From Lytechinus variegatus (Eukaryota; Echinodermata; Echinoidea; Temnopleuroida; Toxopneustidae): 64,000 bases of DNA. Positions 46,556-59,155 of the stretch are shown here, one piece after another. Numbering within the stretch: the first letter of the stretch is position 1; every line of letters begins with the position of its first letter. The notes beneath the pieces are model-generated. The model did not search any database. It was given only the letters and a program-made list of their open reading frames with translations, and was not told the origin of the DNA. The position numbers were made by a program, and so were the translations under genes. The stretch is from the NCBI RefSeq assembly GCF_018143015.1, contig NC_054749.1, positions 30,971,411 to 31,035,410 on the forward strand. Reading direction: 5' to 3'.

Positions 46556-49500
46556 TCATTTACCTATGCCTATTATCCCCAAATTAAATTCAGGTTCGGA
46601 ACTGCTCGACCAATCCACATCGGGAATAAATTGGCAAACAACAAAAGCTAAGTATGAGCAGTCGACGCCGTACCAGAGACCGTCGATGAGAGACAGAATA
46701 GTGCAGATATCATTCAAAGGTTCTGTTTTAAAAGATAGAAATACAAATATAACCCATTTGAAATAAAATCACCCAATCACAATATTTTTGGAAAGACGTG
46801 GTTTTAATGAAAAAAAAAGTGCTTATCATCAACTGAATCAACTAGGGGATGTGCTGATAAGGCGTTGCAAGAAACTTATTTTATGTTCGATTCCATATCA
46901 AACGCGTAAGGTAAGTTCTTTGATTAAATGCCAATTTGCTCGTTGATTTGCGATTATTACAGAGCCCAAGGGACGTTTTTTAACAGAGGGTGTTGGTTGA
47001 AATTTGAAAAAGAAAAAAAAAATGGGGGGGGGTCACGACATAATGGGTGTCATTTTGATCACGAGGAATTTGATAAGGGAAAAAAGGAAAGATTTTCACT
47101 AAAAATAATTTTGGTTACATTTCTCTTCTTTAGCACACCTACCAGCGTTGTGACGTGCGCCTGTATATAGTCCACAGTGTATAGCTGTGGGGAAGTTATT
47201 ATGAAGAGGTTCGAGCCCTGGTCACGTCTTTCGGATGGTGACGTTAAAGGTCTGTCCCAGACGTAAATAATAATTTCTGATTGGTACACGTCTGAAAAAA
47301 CTCATAACACACACACACTACCAGATTTCCAGAGGGTGCTACCTATGAAGAATTAAACACACGCAGCTGTGCACCCCATCACCCATCGCCCCTGCTTCCT
47401 AGATAAGTGCCATGGTTTAATTATTGGAGCTAAACTTAATGCACAACGATTAATTACGCTTGATGATTGGACTTACGCTTGATTATTTAAAATTGAACGC
47501 AAGTTTCTTGCAACTCCCCATAAGAAATACAATAAATGGTTTAATCGCAACGAAACGCATTTTGCAGACCGATATCATGGTTTAATGAGGGCGCTTATAG
47601 TTTTTTATGCGGCATGCAATATGGATTTTGAGAGGAAAATGGCGAAATAATGATTAAGTCAGAATTTGATAAATACTATTCTTCAATTCTTTAGAATTGT
47701 CATGTATCACATTGTCATGTGATGAGACCATGGTATTTCAAAAAAATATATATATAAATCTTGTGTGTCTCCAGCTCATTCGCCCCATAACCATTAGTCC
47801 CACTGAAGCGCATAATTTTCTGATGACAAGGATTGCTTTTGAGCACAAGCTGATCGATCCAGTGTCCCAGGCGCAACAAAGAAACCAACCCCTAATACCC
47901 CGTTCCCACTGTCGTGCGATTCAATACAGACACTATGATTGGCCTTTCGTATCTCATCGCATTTTTTCTAACCAATCAAAATTATCATACCATCAATACG
48001 ATTGCCTCGACTGATCTGTTACGACCTTACATGCAGGTTCTGATACGATCATTACACGATTAAGACCACTGTTTCAATCGTGACAGTGTGAACTGGGTAT
48101 AGCCTATTCTGATGCGATTCAATGATCGTAACTGAAATACTCACGATTAACCAAAGATGAATCCGGAATGCAGTCGAAACGCTCATTCGGATCACAGTTC
48201 ACCCAAACCAAATCATTCCCAGTGATATCCACAACGTCTTGGAGAACATCAACCAAGAACGTATTCTCGTCAAGACTGTTGATGGTCAACGGTGTTACAT
48301 CGGCCATTCCCGTGGATACCTCACTGAAGCAGTAGTCTTTGGCTTGGGTGTAATTCATGTAGGAGGTTACATCATCAACAGGTGGAAAGTGGTAACACTT
48401 GGGGCCATAGAGGACGAAGTTGGAAGGGCACAGCACTATAAACCACAATATTCAAACAATCACATTATTAACTAATGTAAACACAATAATTATTCATTTT
48501 CAAAGGTGTTCTGAAAACGTTATTAGAATTATGTTTAGCTGTTAGTTCCATATGACTTGACTTTACTCTACCTACTGGAAAATGCATGGTCGCTAAACAA
48601 GCATTTAAAATAGTCAACTTTCCATAAGCTAGTGTGGTCTTAGATTAAACTTCCTACTGGCATCAGACATTTAAATTTCATTTTTTTGTTAAATTCTTGA
48701 AGATGTTGATTGACAAAAGGGGTGGCAACGGAATTCATGTCACAAGAGAGAACTTAAGCGTGAAATTTTCTTCGGTATTTCTTGCATTAAGTGTGACACG
48801 TAATGAGAAAACGTATATGAAATACTAAAGAAACAGGAAAAACATAGTTTGGCATGTCAAGGGTAGAACCTTTCCCTCACAGAATTTAAAGTTTATAATA
48901 GCCCTATAAGTTTTAAAATGAAACCAATGCATTGTATCTTGTGAATACTTACCTTTATTATATATAAAAAAAGGACAAGCATATACGCAAAGTCACATAA
49001 CTATTGCATGACTGTGGGGAGCATAAACTAGTCGGCCAAGGAGCAATGAGCAGGAATAAAGATGTACTAGGCCCAATACTGTTTACCTACCTGACAGAGA
49101 AGACGAATTTTTCGTGGTGGGAACACTTGTACTGGTCGGATCGGTTTTGGCTTTTGTAGATAAAGATGAAGTCAAAGGAGAAGTTTCGTACCCTTCAGTC
49201 GTAGTAACATCTGTAAAAGACTCTCCGTCAGAATTCATCTGCGTTAAATCTGTTCCAGGAACTGCGGTTGATTCTGTCGCAGGTGTAGTTGCTTCAGAGC
49301 TCATCTTCGTTACATCCGTTCCAAGAACTGCGGTTGATTCTGTCGCAGGTGCAGTTGCTTCAGAACTCATTTGTGTCACGTCCGTTCCAGGAACTGCAGT
49401 TGATTCTGTCGCAGATGCAGGTGCTTCAGTACTCATCACATCCGTTCCTGCAACTGCGGTTGATTCTGTCGCAGGTGCAGTTGCTTCAGAGCTCATCTTC

Positions 49501-50809
49501 GTTACATCCGTCCCAAGAACTGCAGTCGATTCAGTCGCAGGTGCAGGTGCTTCAGAAGTCCCTTTTCCAGAAATGATATGGGTCGAAATAGGAGTTGTAG
49601 TCCCACCAGTCTCTCCTGTTATTTGGACTGATATCCCAGTTGTAGTTTCATGAGTAATGGTTGCCTGATGAGACGTAATTAATTGAGTCGTATTCCATTC
49701 CCCATCATCTTTAAGCGTTGGAACTGAACATTAGGAATTGAAATTGTTAAAATCATTTAGCAGAAAGTCACGGGTGCAATCGGTTAAAACGAAGTACTTT
49801 AACATAAACCAGTAATTTCATTAGATGTGACCTTTGGTTGGCATACTTTTCTGTGTCCATCTGCTACAAAGTCCCGATCGAGACATGAAAAAGTTGCAAT
49901 TCAGTGAACATATAACCGATGGGGAAAATATTTTCCACTACAGTAACATTTCAGATATGAATATTTATTTTTCCCTTCTAGGGGGAGGTCACACATTATG
50001 TATCTGCATAAATTTTGTAGGCTATTAAAAATAAGAGTTGGGTGCTAAATGCCGATAGGATGAACATCTCTACTTTTACTGAATTTCAAAACTTCAAAGA
50101 AAAGACATATCTGATTGAACATGCCATTTTCATTTTTGTTGTCGATCGTTACTTGAATATTGTAATTACCTGGGAGTGTGCAGATAAAACTCGAATTCCC
50201 AAGAGACTTCAGGAGTTTGTAGGGTGTATGAGAGATGTTTCGTAATGACCTAGGGACTAACTGAATCTCACGACCCAATGGTAGTCGAAGGACGCCGCAA
50301 AAACTCCTTAGTTCTGTCAGGCATGGTGACTTTAAAACAGCAGAAGTGGTGACTATACATGGAAACATAAAAAAAAGAATAATCGATAAATTTGAGAGAA
50401 AAACCAAAACGCAAAGGAGAGAAAAAAAGGCTTTTCAAATTTTCATTAGGTTGTCCTCTTATATCAAAACCTATTTTTAGCTTCATATATTTTTTCTTTT
50501 ATAATAATTGCTCCTCTCATCTTTCTTTTCGGATTGATTATCTCCTTGGGTTCTTGGCTTTCTTTAAATTGAAGCATTTCTATGGGAAATAATGTCTCTA
50601 TCTGGATCGGAAGTAGTAGAAGCAGCAGCAGCAGACGAAGAAAAGGCAGAACATGGAAAAAGAAGAAGAAGCGAAAGAAGAAGAAGAAAGAAGGAGATGA
50701 AAAGAGTAAATTAATTTCAAAATAGGCCTACACTGTAATTTTATGCGAGGATAGACAGTGAAATATATAGTGCATGCTTACCTATTGTTACAAGAATCCA
50801 GACGCACAT
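46556..50809 (-). CDS. Secreted mucin-like C-type lectin, complete, 5 exons, 433 aa
   Basis: Exons (minus order): 50809-50782, 50352-50170, 49723-49091, 48435-48145, 46722-46556. All introns are phase 1 and the sum is 434 codons including TGA. The ATG gives a hydrophobic start MCVWILVTIVTTSA, a likely signal peptide. Exon 2 encodes a small Cys-containing region (CLTELRSFCG ... FICTLP) of unknown fold. Exon 3 encodes a Thr/Ser/Pro-rich segment with about five 22-residue repeats (ATESTAVxGTDVTxM), expected to be O-glycosylated. Exons 4 and 5 encode a C-type lectin domain (CPSNFVLYGPKCY ... LVWVNCDP, then LWYGVDCSYLAFVVCQ). EPN/QPD and WND calcium-sugar motifs are not seen, so calcium-dependent sugar binding is doubtful. 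No transmembrane segment is evident in the C-terminal tail. Specific function unknown; extracellular recognition or coating is inferred. Confidence 0.88.
46862..47520. mobile_element. MITE with GTTGCAAGAAACTT ends, carrying a nested SINE
   Basis: GGCGTTGCAAGAAACTT at the left and AAGTTTCTTGCAACTCCCC at the right are inverted. Lies in the last intron of the mucin-like lectin gene. The ends resemble the element at 4587. Confidence 0.65.
47165..47400 (+). mobile_element. SINE-like insertion (box B plus GACGTTAAA body)
   Basis: GGTTCGAGCCC resembles box B and is followed by CTTTCGGATGGTGACGTTAA, a phrase common in invertebrate SINEs. Box A is not clear. It lies within the MITE at 46862. Confidence 0.5.
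47896..48100. mobile_element. MITE with ATACCCCGTTCCCACTGTCG ends
   Basis: The left end and the right end (CGTGACAGTGTGAACTGGGTAT) are imperfect inverted repeats; inner GATTCAAT/ATTGAATC-like motifs recur. It ends about 45 bp from the donor of exon 4 of the mucin-like lectin gene. Confidence 0.7.
49236..49560 (-). repeat. 66-bp coding repeat in the mucin-like exon, about 5 copies
   Basis: In-frame tandem copies encode PATESTAVxGTDVTxMSSEA. One copy is three codons shorter (GTDVMST). Frame is kept throughout, as expected for a length-variable mucin domain. Confidence 0.92.
50620..50705. repeat. AGC/AGA-type microsatellite
   Basis: AGAAGCAGCAGCAGCAGACG then AAGAAGAAGA runs, in intron 1 / 5' region of the mucin-like lectin gene side (upstream of exon 2 acceptor, minus sense). 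Confidence 0.85.
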
Positions 50810-52747
50810 CCATACCTCTGTCTGTGAAATGCCTCTCTGTATAAAATTGAATTCAAATTACATAAATATTGTTCAAGAGTTTATGAGTTTCTATTACACT
50901 ATTAGCCTCGTAGATCCGAAAGGTTGTGTTTTTAGATGGGGAGTAGACCCGGGGGAGTATTATATTGAGCTAAAAGCTTGGTCTTTCAAACAATGATCAC
51001 AAGTTTGTTATTCTATAGACTTAAATTTCTTGTTGAATTGTTATCTTGGAAAGGGAAATTAAAAACAACATAGAGTCTTCCACACTTTAATTTCAACTTG
51101 AAAATCCTATTCCATTTACAAAAACACGTAATATATACAAAGGAATATAGATTGAGGGATCAACAAAACTTAACAGAGGACAAGGAAAAATAACGATTCA
51201 TAGAGAGAAAAATGTTGGTCCAAGTAATACATCAAAGTTTCACATAAAATCTAGGTCAAACCCATGATGAAAAAATACGTAAAATATCAGAAATACAATA
51301 AACCTAACTCAATCTAAAAATACAAAATCAGTTAAAAGTTAAAACAAGTCAGGAAATTTTAGCAGGAATGAAAAAGGAATTAGACTATATAGACAATGAA
51401 TACTCAATTTTGTATGAAAGAAAAGAATAGCCTTTATACAGCTATTTTTTAACTGCTGTGTTGAAAAAGCACTTATCTAAAATCCGCTAGATTGATATCA
51501 ACTCTATCAAGAATTCTTTATAGGGCCATAAGAGTTTCTCTAGGATCATGATAATGGATAGATATTTGAATATCGGTGTATTTTCAAATTAAATCTAATT
51601 CTCCTGACGGCCGGCCACATACGCTGTGATGGCGTATTCTCCCTATAATCAGGTCGACAAAATGCAGATATGATGTGCGAAGTATTACCACTTACCAATC
51701 TCATGATGCTAGGGCTAATCGGCGAATTGACTTCGAAAAAAATCAAAACTAAATGCACAATCAAATAAAGAAACTGAAATAAGGATGTCAAATCCTCAAC
51801 AGCAACAAAATCCACTCTCTTTTATCGCTGATACATCGCCGGGTTTATGTAGGCCAATGCTATGCTGATAGGGGTGTCGTGTGTCGTTGAAGCCTTCTGT
51901 TGAAACTCTTAATTAAAATGTACCGCTTTCAGGATTCTATTAACGGTTATTAACCTTCATAATTGGAGTTGATGGTCTCCGATGAGATTTTTTATTATAT
52001 TTTAGGCAATTGACTTAAATTGCCAAGAACCGTTATTAAAAAGTAATTAAGATAGGCCTACTTGTAAATGCCAGTAATGTGTTGGGATAGTTATTGTACA
52101 CGATGAATTTAAAACTCTGAATAAAATGTTTGAAATACATAGACTCAAATAGAAAAGCTCAAACAGAGTTATTCATGATAATTGGCATTGCAGTTATTTT
52201 TTTTAAAAATAGAATCGTGAAATGAAGAAACTTGCATATATAAATTGGATGTATAAAAATATGCACTAGTCAATGGCGTAAATCCGATCCGAGCAGTGAG
52301 GATTCGCGCTTAACACTCCATTTTGTGAAACATGCAAGATAAATTTTACCCCCCCCCCCTCTTTTCCTTTGCCACCCACCAGTTTTAAAAACCTGGTGCC
52401 GCCACTACTCGGGGGCTCTCGTTATTTAGAAAAGTAACGAAAATAGGTTGACAATGCATGTAAAACATTGTAATGCCCGGTTATTTTTCTACAGAAATTT
52501 ATACGCATATTTTTTTTTTCTGTGAGGAGGGAATGTGAAAAACGAATCTTAAGTGATATTTTTATTTAATGATTTCGTGCACATTTTATTAGATTTTGTA
52601 AATCTTTGTAAAATTTTTGTAAAACTCTTCTGTAAGAAAGAAAGGTTTTTCACTTTTTTCAGGGGATGGGCATTAATTCTGCCCCTCCCGCTACGTACCA
52701 ACGTGTTTTTAATTTATCACGTGCTCCCTTCTCCCCCTGGGGAAATT
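50810..52747. other. Upstream region of the mucin-like lectin gene, no gene seen
   Basis: AT-rich. The 5' UTR and promoter of the lectin gene should lie at the left of this stretch. No other exon recognised. Confidence 0.55.
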
Positions 52748-52758
52748 GGTATAGGACC

Positions 52759-53312
52759 CCGGGGGCCACTTCCATTCACGAGTGGATACCATGCGCGACC
52801 ATGGGGTCTCGAAAAGCACCCTAAACACGTAATTTCCATATTCTGAAAAAGCACCCCTTAACTAGTATTGGCGTGTGAAACCCTACCCTTAACAAGTACT
52901 GGAAACAAAACGATACTCTTGGAAAATATTCCCTGAAATGAACCCCTAAACAAGTACAGGAATGTTTTATTGTTACGGGTCCTTCGGTCGTCTGCTTTAC
53001 CTTATTTGGTTTAGTACAACCCCAACTTCTACACCTCGCGCAAAACGGACCCTAAACATGAAGTGTTGGCGCAAAAAGGACATCATTTACAAAACATTTT
53101 AATTTTGTTTTATCACCGCAAATTTGACCCTAAACACGTAATTTTCCTAGCGAAGTAGATACCCTTTTTCATTATTTGTGTGATTTTGACACCCTTGTCA
53201 CGTTACGTACGTAACGTGCCCTATCGTGAAAAAGACATCCTTTTTACGTGTTTTTTGGGTCGCGCATGGTATCCACTCGTCAATGTACATGATGTAAGTG
53301 CCCCCCCCCCCC
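52759..53312 (+). mobile_element. Mutator-like MITE, copy 2, with 11-bp target duplication
   Basis: Inverted ends share CGAGTGGATACCATGCGCGA. GGTATAGGACC lies exactly on both sides (52748-52758 and 53313-53323). It is the best preserved of three copies; the palindrome GTTACGTACGTAAC is inside. No transposase. Confidence 0.92.
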
Positions 53313-53489
53313 GGTATAGGACCTATCGCGTTAAAATTATTGTTCATACGCGGTACATTCCGAGTTACAATACGAAATATAATTTCTTTATAAAATATCA
53401 TGAACAACGATAAAATCAGATGACAGAGCTTTAAAAAGTTACTGAGTGAAAACATATCTTATCTGCAACTCGATTCCTGAATAAAATAC

Positions 53490-53665
53490 TGATGCGACCT
53501 TGTGCGTTCAGACTTGCGACGTTATGCGTTAGTAATTTAAGCTACGACATTATGCGTTGACTGTGACATTATGCCAAAATCATCCATCGCATAATGTCAC
53601 AATCAACGTGTAATGTCGCAATTACGACATTATGTATCGCTGCGACATTATCGGTTGTTGTAACA
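53490..53665. repeat. Cluster of TGCGACATTATGCGTT-like motifs
   Basis: Variants of GCGACATTATGCGTT occur about eight times in 170 bp on both strands, in places forming hairpins (CATCGCATAATGTCACAATC against GACTGTGACATTATGCC). Confidence 0.8.
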
Positions 53666-54529
53666 ACCCCCACTCTTCGTCTCGTTCACATTTTTTTTAA
53701 ATCAAAGTCGAAATGATGATATAGTATATCATTTTATCACTTCTAAATCAAATACATTAGTGTATTACTTGGGTATTCTCAAAATAATTGATACGTTTGG
53801 AAATTCTTGAATTCGTTGATCGATATCAATCTAGCTAGCTAGGCCTTGTGATTCAGACTTATCAATACTTTCATGAATTCACTCGACATAATTCAGTCTC
53901 CATTTTACCTGGTTGTGCGAAGATAGCGTGATTGGTAATTAATTGGTTGATAAGATTATCCTATTCCAATTTCAAGCCGTTTACAGGTTAAAGTCTGTAT
54001 TTAGTTTTGGTATAACGTCTTTAACTATCAAATTTGAATAGAGTTAACCAGTTACTGATTGATTAGCTGGAAAAATAAATGTCGGAAATGATTGTCCTAT
54101 GAGAATAACATGCATTATAAACTGATGCATGTAAATATTTCAAGCAATTTATTTCTTATTTTTTCAAAGTTACAAAGCATTTTTCAGTGACAACCGAATT
54201 CATAACAAATCATGACACTGAAAATAGCCTTTTCAACAAAGATAGTATGTTTAATTGCTAGGTTCGTGTAATGGCAAATCTATTAAAAAAAACTGAAAAA
54301 CAATTGAATATCATTATTGTACCGTTAAGTCAACTCTTATTTGTGATCAGTAGCGGACCGTGACCCGGAGGAGACAAAGCATTTGGGGGGGGGGGGGGGG
54401 CACTGCATTGTTTGTGAACAATGCCGTGCCCCCCCCCCCAATGCTTTGTCTCCTCGGGGTCACTGTCTGCCACTGTTCGTGATACTCCTTTGGAGTGAGA
54501 CCGTAGTTATCTTTCCTGTAGAAGTCAAT

Positions 54530-55420
54530 ATATACAATGTAATTTGTAATACCACATCAACTATATCACCAATTATCTTATACGGTTTGCCACATGGCTT
54601 CATTTTTGGCCCGCTTATTTTCTTTTTATGTCAATGATCTGTCGAATATTTCAACTTTATTACAATATACATTATTTGCGGATGACATTATTATTTTTGC
54701 TCCCACTCTAACTTGAATAATCTTATTTATATATTAAATGCAGAATTGCCCAAATTATCAAGCTGGTTTAAATGCAACAAATATTGCTTACACTTGGGTA
54801 AGACAAACTTCATCCATTTTAAAAGAAGTCGTGCTCACAGTGAAGAAAGAAGCTTTTCGTTAAGATAATATAGGCAGTATTAATGATCCAACAAAAGAAA
54901 AATACAAAATTCCGAGGAATTCGAAACAACTTGACCTGCATCAAGTTTAGTCTCGACACATTGAGGTACACTTTGAGGCCATTTGTACCACTTCGTTTTT
55001 TTTTTTTTCAAATCTACAATTCATTCATTCACTCTAGGATTTCATATTGCAATACAGCAAGGCCCAACAAATACAGATTGCGTCTAATGATTGCAAAAGA
55101 GAGTTGTGCAGCTTTCTACTGGGTTTGGATATTTTAAACATACTGATCTTTTACTCTGTATTGCAAATTGCAATTTATGTATCATTTAAATAAAAAAAAT
55201 AGTTACCTTACTTTGAATAGAGACATTCATAGCTATCCAACTAGACATTCATATGGTTTTCATTTATTTCTCCCAGAAGCGTCTTAGCCCACAAATCGAC
55301 GAAATATGTAGGTCCTTGCATTTGGAATTCACTTCCTTTAAATATACGAAATTGAAACAATATTTTGTCATTTAAGAAGAATATGAAGGATTCATATCTC
55401 TCCAAATACTGTACACGATA
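54530..55420 (+). mobile_element. Decayed LINE reverse-transcriptase fragment
   Basis: Broken frames resemble non-LTR reverse transcriptase: GLPHGFIFGPLIFFL, then a FADD-like block (TLFADDIIIFAP after small corrections by eye), NAELPKLSSWFKCNKYCLHL and HSRISYCNTA. Several stops and shifts make it non-functional. It differs from the intact LINE at 26740. Confidence 0.75.
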
Positions 55421-55824
55421 ATATTCTCTAAATCACTCTTAATACCGAGGTGCATAATCATTTTCATTTAATTTATTGAAGTTGCAAATAGCGTCCATGC
55501 TTTATGGGCATACTTTTAGCTCTTAATTTAATTCATTTTCGTTATGGGTTTTATAAAGGCTTATTTTGAGCCATGTTTTAGGTAAACGTGCTACTTACAT
55601 ACAATGTTATTTAAGAAACTCTGCATGTCAAACATTATCTGTTTATGCTTAGTTCCTACTATGTATATCATAATTATCAATGTTAGATTCTGTTAATTTA
55701 TTTCTTGTTACGCATGGTAATAACCCCCCCCAAAAAAAAAAAAGAAAGCAATTAAGTAAGCATGCAAGTAACACCATTTTTCTGCAAATCGTAACATTTT
55801 CAACGATAAATATACCCTCAGTGT

Positions 55825-56110
55825 TGAAAATAATATTAATGATAATAATGATACAACTGCCTTTACTATCGTTACCACCAGCAATTCTACTACTACTACT
55901 ACTAAGGATTATAACAATAATTATAGTAATAATAATAGAAGTAGTAATAATAATAACAATAATAATATCATTAATAATGATAATAATGCTAGTGATAATA
56001 ACAATAACAATGAAAATAATGAAATAAATTAAGCTAATAAAAGTGATAATGATAATAATAATAATGACAGTATACCAATGACGATAACGATGATAATATT
56101 CACAATTATG
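55825..56110. repeat. Microsatellite block (AAT/GAT/AAC)
   Basis: Long imperfect trinucleotide run, AATAATAATAGAAGTAGTAA and similar. Confidence 0.92.
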
Positions 56111-56228
56111 ACAATTGCAACAAAAATGTAACTATGATAATAGTATTGATATCGATGATTATAGTAATTATTACACAACTAAAAAGGAATAAGTCTCATT
56201 ATCAAATATAAACATTTCACGTCACGTG

Positions 56229-56592
56229 TGTATATAATAATAATAATATTCCGCATTTATATAGCGCTTAATACATCGGAACGATGTCTCTAAGCGCTTT
56301 ACAGACATATTATTACCCCGGTTATCGGATCCTTGCATGCCCGCATACAATGTATGCACCTTCTCCACTCCCTGGGGAGCATTCCAACAAGAGTTCCAAG
56401 ACTCAATTGCTAGGCATACTACATATAGGCTTTCACATCCTACCGGGTACCCATTTAACACCTGGGTGGAGAGTGGCAAAGTGTGGATTAACGCCTTGCC
56501 AAAGGACGCTAGGCCATGGTGGGATTCGAACACACAACCCTCTGATTACAAGGCGAGAGTCAGCACCGCTACACCACGACGCTTCCACAATT
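56229..56592 (-). mobile_element. tRNA-derived SINE, near full length
   Basis: Minus-strand head: GTCGTGGTGTAGCGGTGCTG (box A region) and GTGTTCGAATCCC (box B), a long body (CACTCTCCACCCAGGTGTTA), then GCGCTATATAAATGCGGAAT and a (TAT)n tail. A fragment of this family is at 5400-5530. Confidence 0.85.
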
Positions 56593-56812
56593 TATACGGT
56601 CAGGCGGTAAGCCCACACTATCAATTAGGCACTCTCCCAAATTTTGAAGTGCCCAGGGGACATGTCATCTCATTTCCTGATCCTTGACGACGCCCCCACC
56701 TCCCTGTCATCCCCGCATTTCACTAATAGCCCCCTACCTATAATCAAATAAAGCCATACTTTCAACCTGCACACCCCCCCCCTCGCCCCATGATTCTTTC
56801 CCTTCCAACCCC

Positions 56813-59155
56813 ATGGTAATCATCTAAATCCTTTCCTCCCTTTCATCTCAATGGTAATTATCATATCCCCCTCCTCCCCATCCACCTTCGTAGTAATCAT
56901 CATATCCCCCTCCTCCCCATCCACCTTCATAGTAATCATCATATCCCCCTCCTCCCCATCCACCTTCATAGTAATCATCATATCCCCCTCCTCCCCTTCC
57001 ACCTCCATGGTAATCATCATATCCCCCTCCTCCCCATCCACCTTCATAGTAATCATCATATCCCCCTCCTCCCCATCCACCTTCATAGTAATCATCATAT
57101 CCCCCTCCTCCCCTTCCACCTCCATGGTAATCATCATATCCCCCTCCTCCCCATCCACCTCCATGGGAATCATCATATCCCTCTCCTCCCCTTTCACCTC
57201 CATGGTAATCATCATCATATCCCCCTCCTCCCCTTCCACCCCCATGGTAATCATCATATCTCCCTCCTCCCCTCCCACCTCCATGGTAATCATCATATCC
57301 CCCTCCTCCCCTTTCACCTCCATGGTAATCATCATATCCCCCTCCTCCCCTTTCACCTCCATGGTAATCATCATATCCCCCTCCTCCCCTTTCACCTCCA
57401 TGGTAATCATCATATCCCCCTCCTCCCCTTCCACCTCCATGGTAATCATCATATCCCTCTCCTCCCCTCCCACCTCCATGGTAATCATCATATCCCCCTC
57501 CTCCCTTTTCACCTCCATGGTAATCATCATATCCCCCTCCTCCCCTTCCACCTCCATGGTAATCATCATATCCCCCTCCTCCCCTTCCACCTCCATGGTA
57601 ATCATCATATCCCCCTCCTCCCCTTCCACCTCCATGGTAATCATCATATCCCCCTCCTCCCCATCCACCTTCGTAGTAATCATCATATCCCCCTCCTCCC
57701 CTTTCACCTCCATAGTAATCATCATATCCCCCTCCTCCCCATCCACCTTCGTAGTAATCATCATATCCCCCTCCTCCCCATCCACCTCCATGGTAATCAT
57801 CATATCCCCCTCCTCCCCTTTCACCTCCATGGGAATCATCATATCCCCCTCCTCCCCTTTCACCTCCATAGTAATCATCATATCACCCTCCTCCCCATCC
57901 ACCTCCATGTTAAACATCATATCCCCCTCCTCCCCATCCACCTCCATAGTAATCATCATATCCCCCTCCTCCCCTTCCACCCCCATGGTAATCATCATAT
58001 CTCCCTCCTCCCCTCCCACCTCCATGGTAATCATCATATCTCCCTCCTCCCCTTTCACCTCCATGGTAATCAGTAATCATCATATCCCCCTCCTCCCCTT
58101 CCACCTCCATGGTAATCATCATATCCCCCTCCTCCCCTTCCACCTCCATGGTAATCATCATATCTCCCTCCTCCCCTCCCACCTCCATGGTAATCATCAT
58201 ATCTCCCTCCTCCCCTTCCACCTCCATGGTAATCATCATATCCCCCTCCTCCCCATCCACCTCCATGGTAATCATCATATCCCCCTCCTCCCCTTCCACC
58301 CCCATGGTAATCATCATACCTCCCTCCTCCCCTCCCAACTCCATGTTAAACATCATAGTAATCATCATATCCCTCTCCTCCCCTTTCACCTCCATGGTAA
58401 TCATCATATCTCCCTCCTCCCCTTTCACCTCCATGGTAATCATCATATCCCCCTCCTCCCCTTCCACCTCCATGGTAATCATCATATCCCCCTCCTCCCC
58501 TCCCACCTCCATGGTAATCATCATATCTCCCTCCTCCCCTTTCACCTCCATGGTAATCATCATATCTCCCTCCTCCCCTTCCACCTCCATAGTAATCATC
58601 ATATCCCTCTCCTCCCCTTTCACCTCCATGGTAATCATCATATCCCCCTCCTCCCCTTCCACCTCCATGGTAATCATCATATCCCCCTCCTCCCCTTCCA
58701 CCTCCATGGTAATCATCATATCTCCCTCCTCCCCTCCCACCTCCATGGTAATCATCATATCCCCCTCCTCCCCATCCACCTCCATGGTAATCATCATATC
58801 CCCCTCCTCCCCTTCCACCTCCATGGTAATCATCATATCCCCCTCCTCCCCATCCACCTCCATGGTAATCATCATATCCCCCTCCTCCCCTTCCACCCCC
58901 ATGGTAATCATCATACCTCCCTCCTCCCCTCCCAACTCCATGTTAAACATCATAGTAATCATCATATCCCTCTCCTCCCCTTTCACCTCCATGGTAATCA
59001 TCATATCTCCCTCCTCCCCTTTCACCTCCATGGTAATCATCATATCCCCCTCCTCCCCTTCCACCTCCATGGTAATCATCATATCCCCCTCCTCCCCTTC
59101 CACCTCCATGGTAATCATCATATCCCCATCCTCTCATTCCATCCCACCTTCCATG
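56813..59155 (-). repeat. 39-bp tandem array, about 58 units, partly coding
   Basis: The unit in minus sense codes YDDYHGGGRGGGG. Right edge (58943-59135) is the C-terminal coding sequence of the EGF/lectin gene; the rest lies after its stop. Local variants form blocks: YDDYYEGGWGGGG types cluster at 56880-57130. A 597-bp segment is duplicated (CCCAACTCCATGTTAAACAT at 58334 and 58931). Because 39 is a multiple of three, every frame on both strands is long and open in places; the plus-strand 783-codon frame is one such artefact. Confidence 0.96.

Noticed and set aside
49114-49653. 179-codon plus-strand frame
   Set aside because: It is the complement of the mucin-like exon; the minus-strand frame has matching splice phases on both sides.
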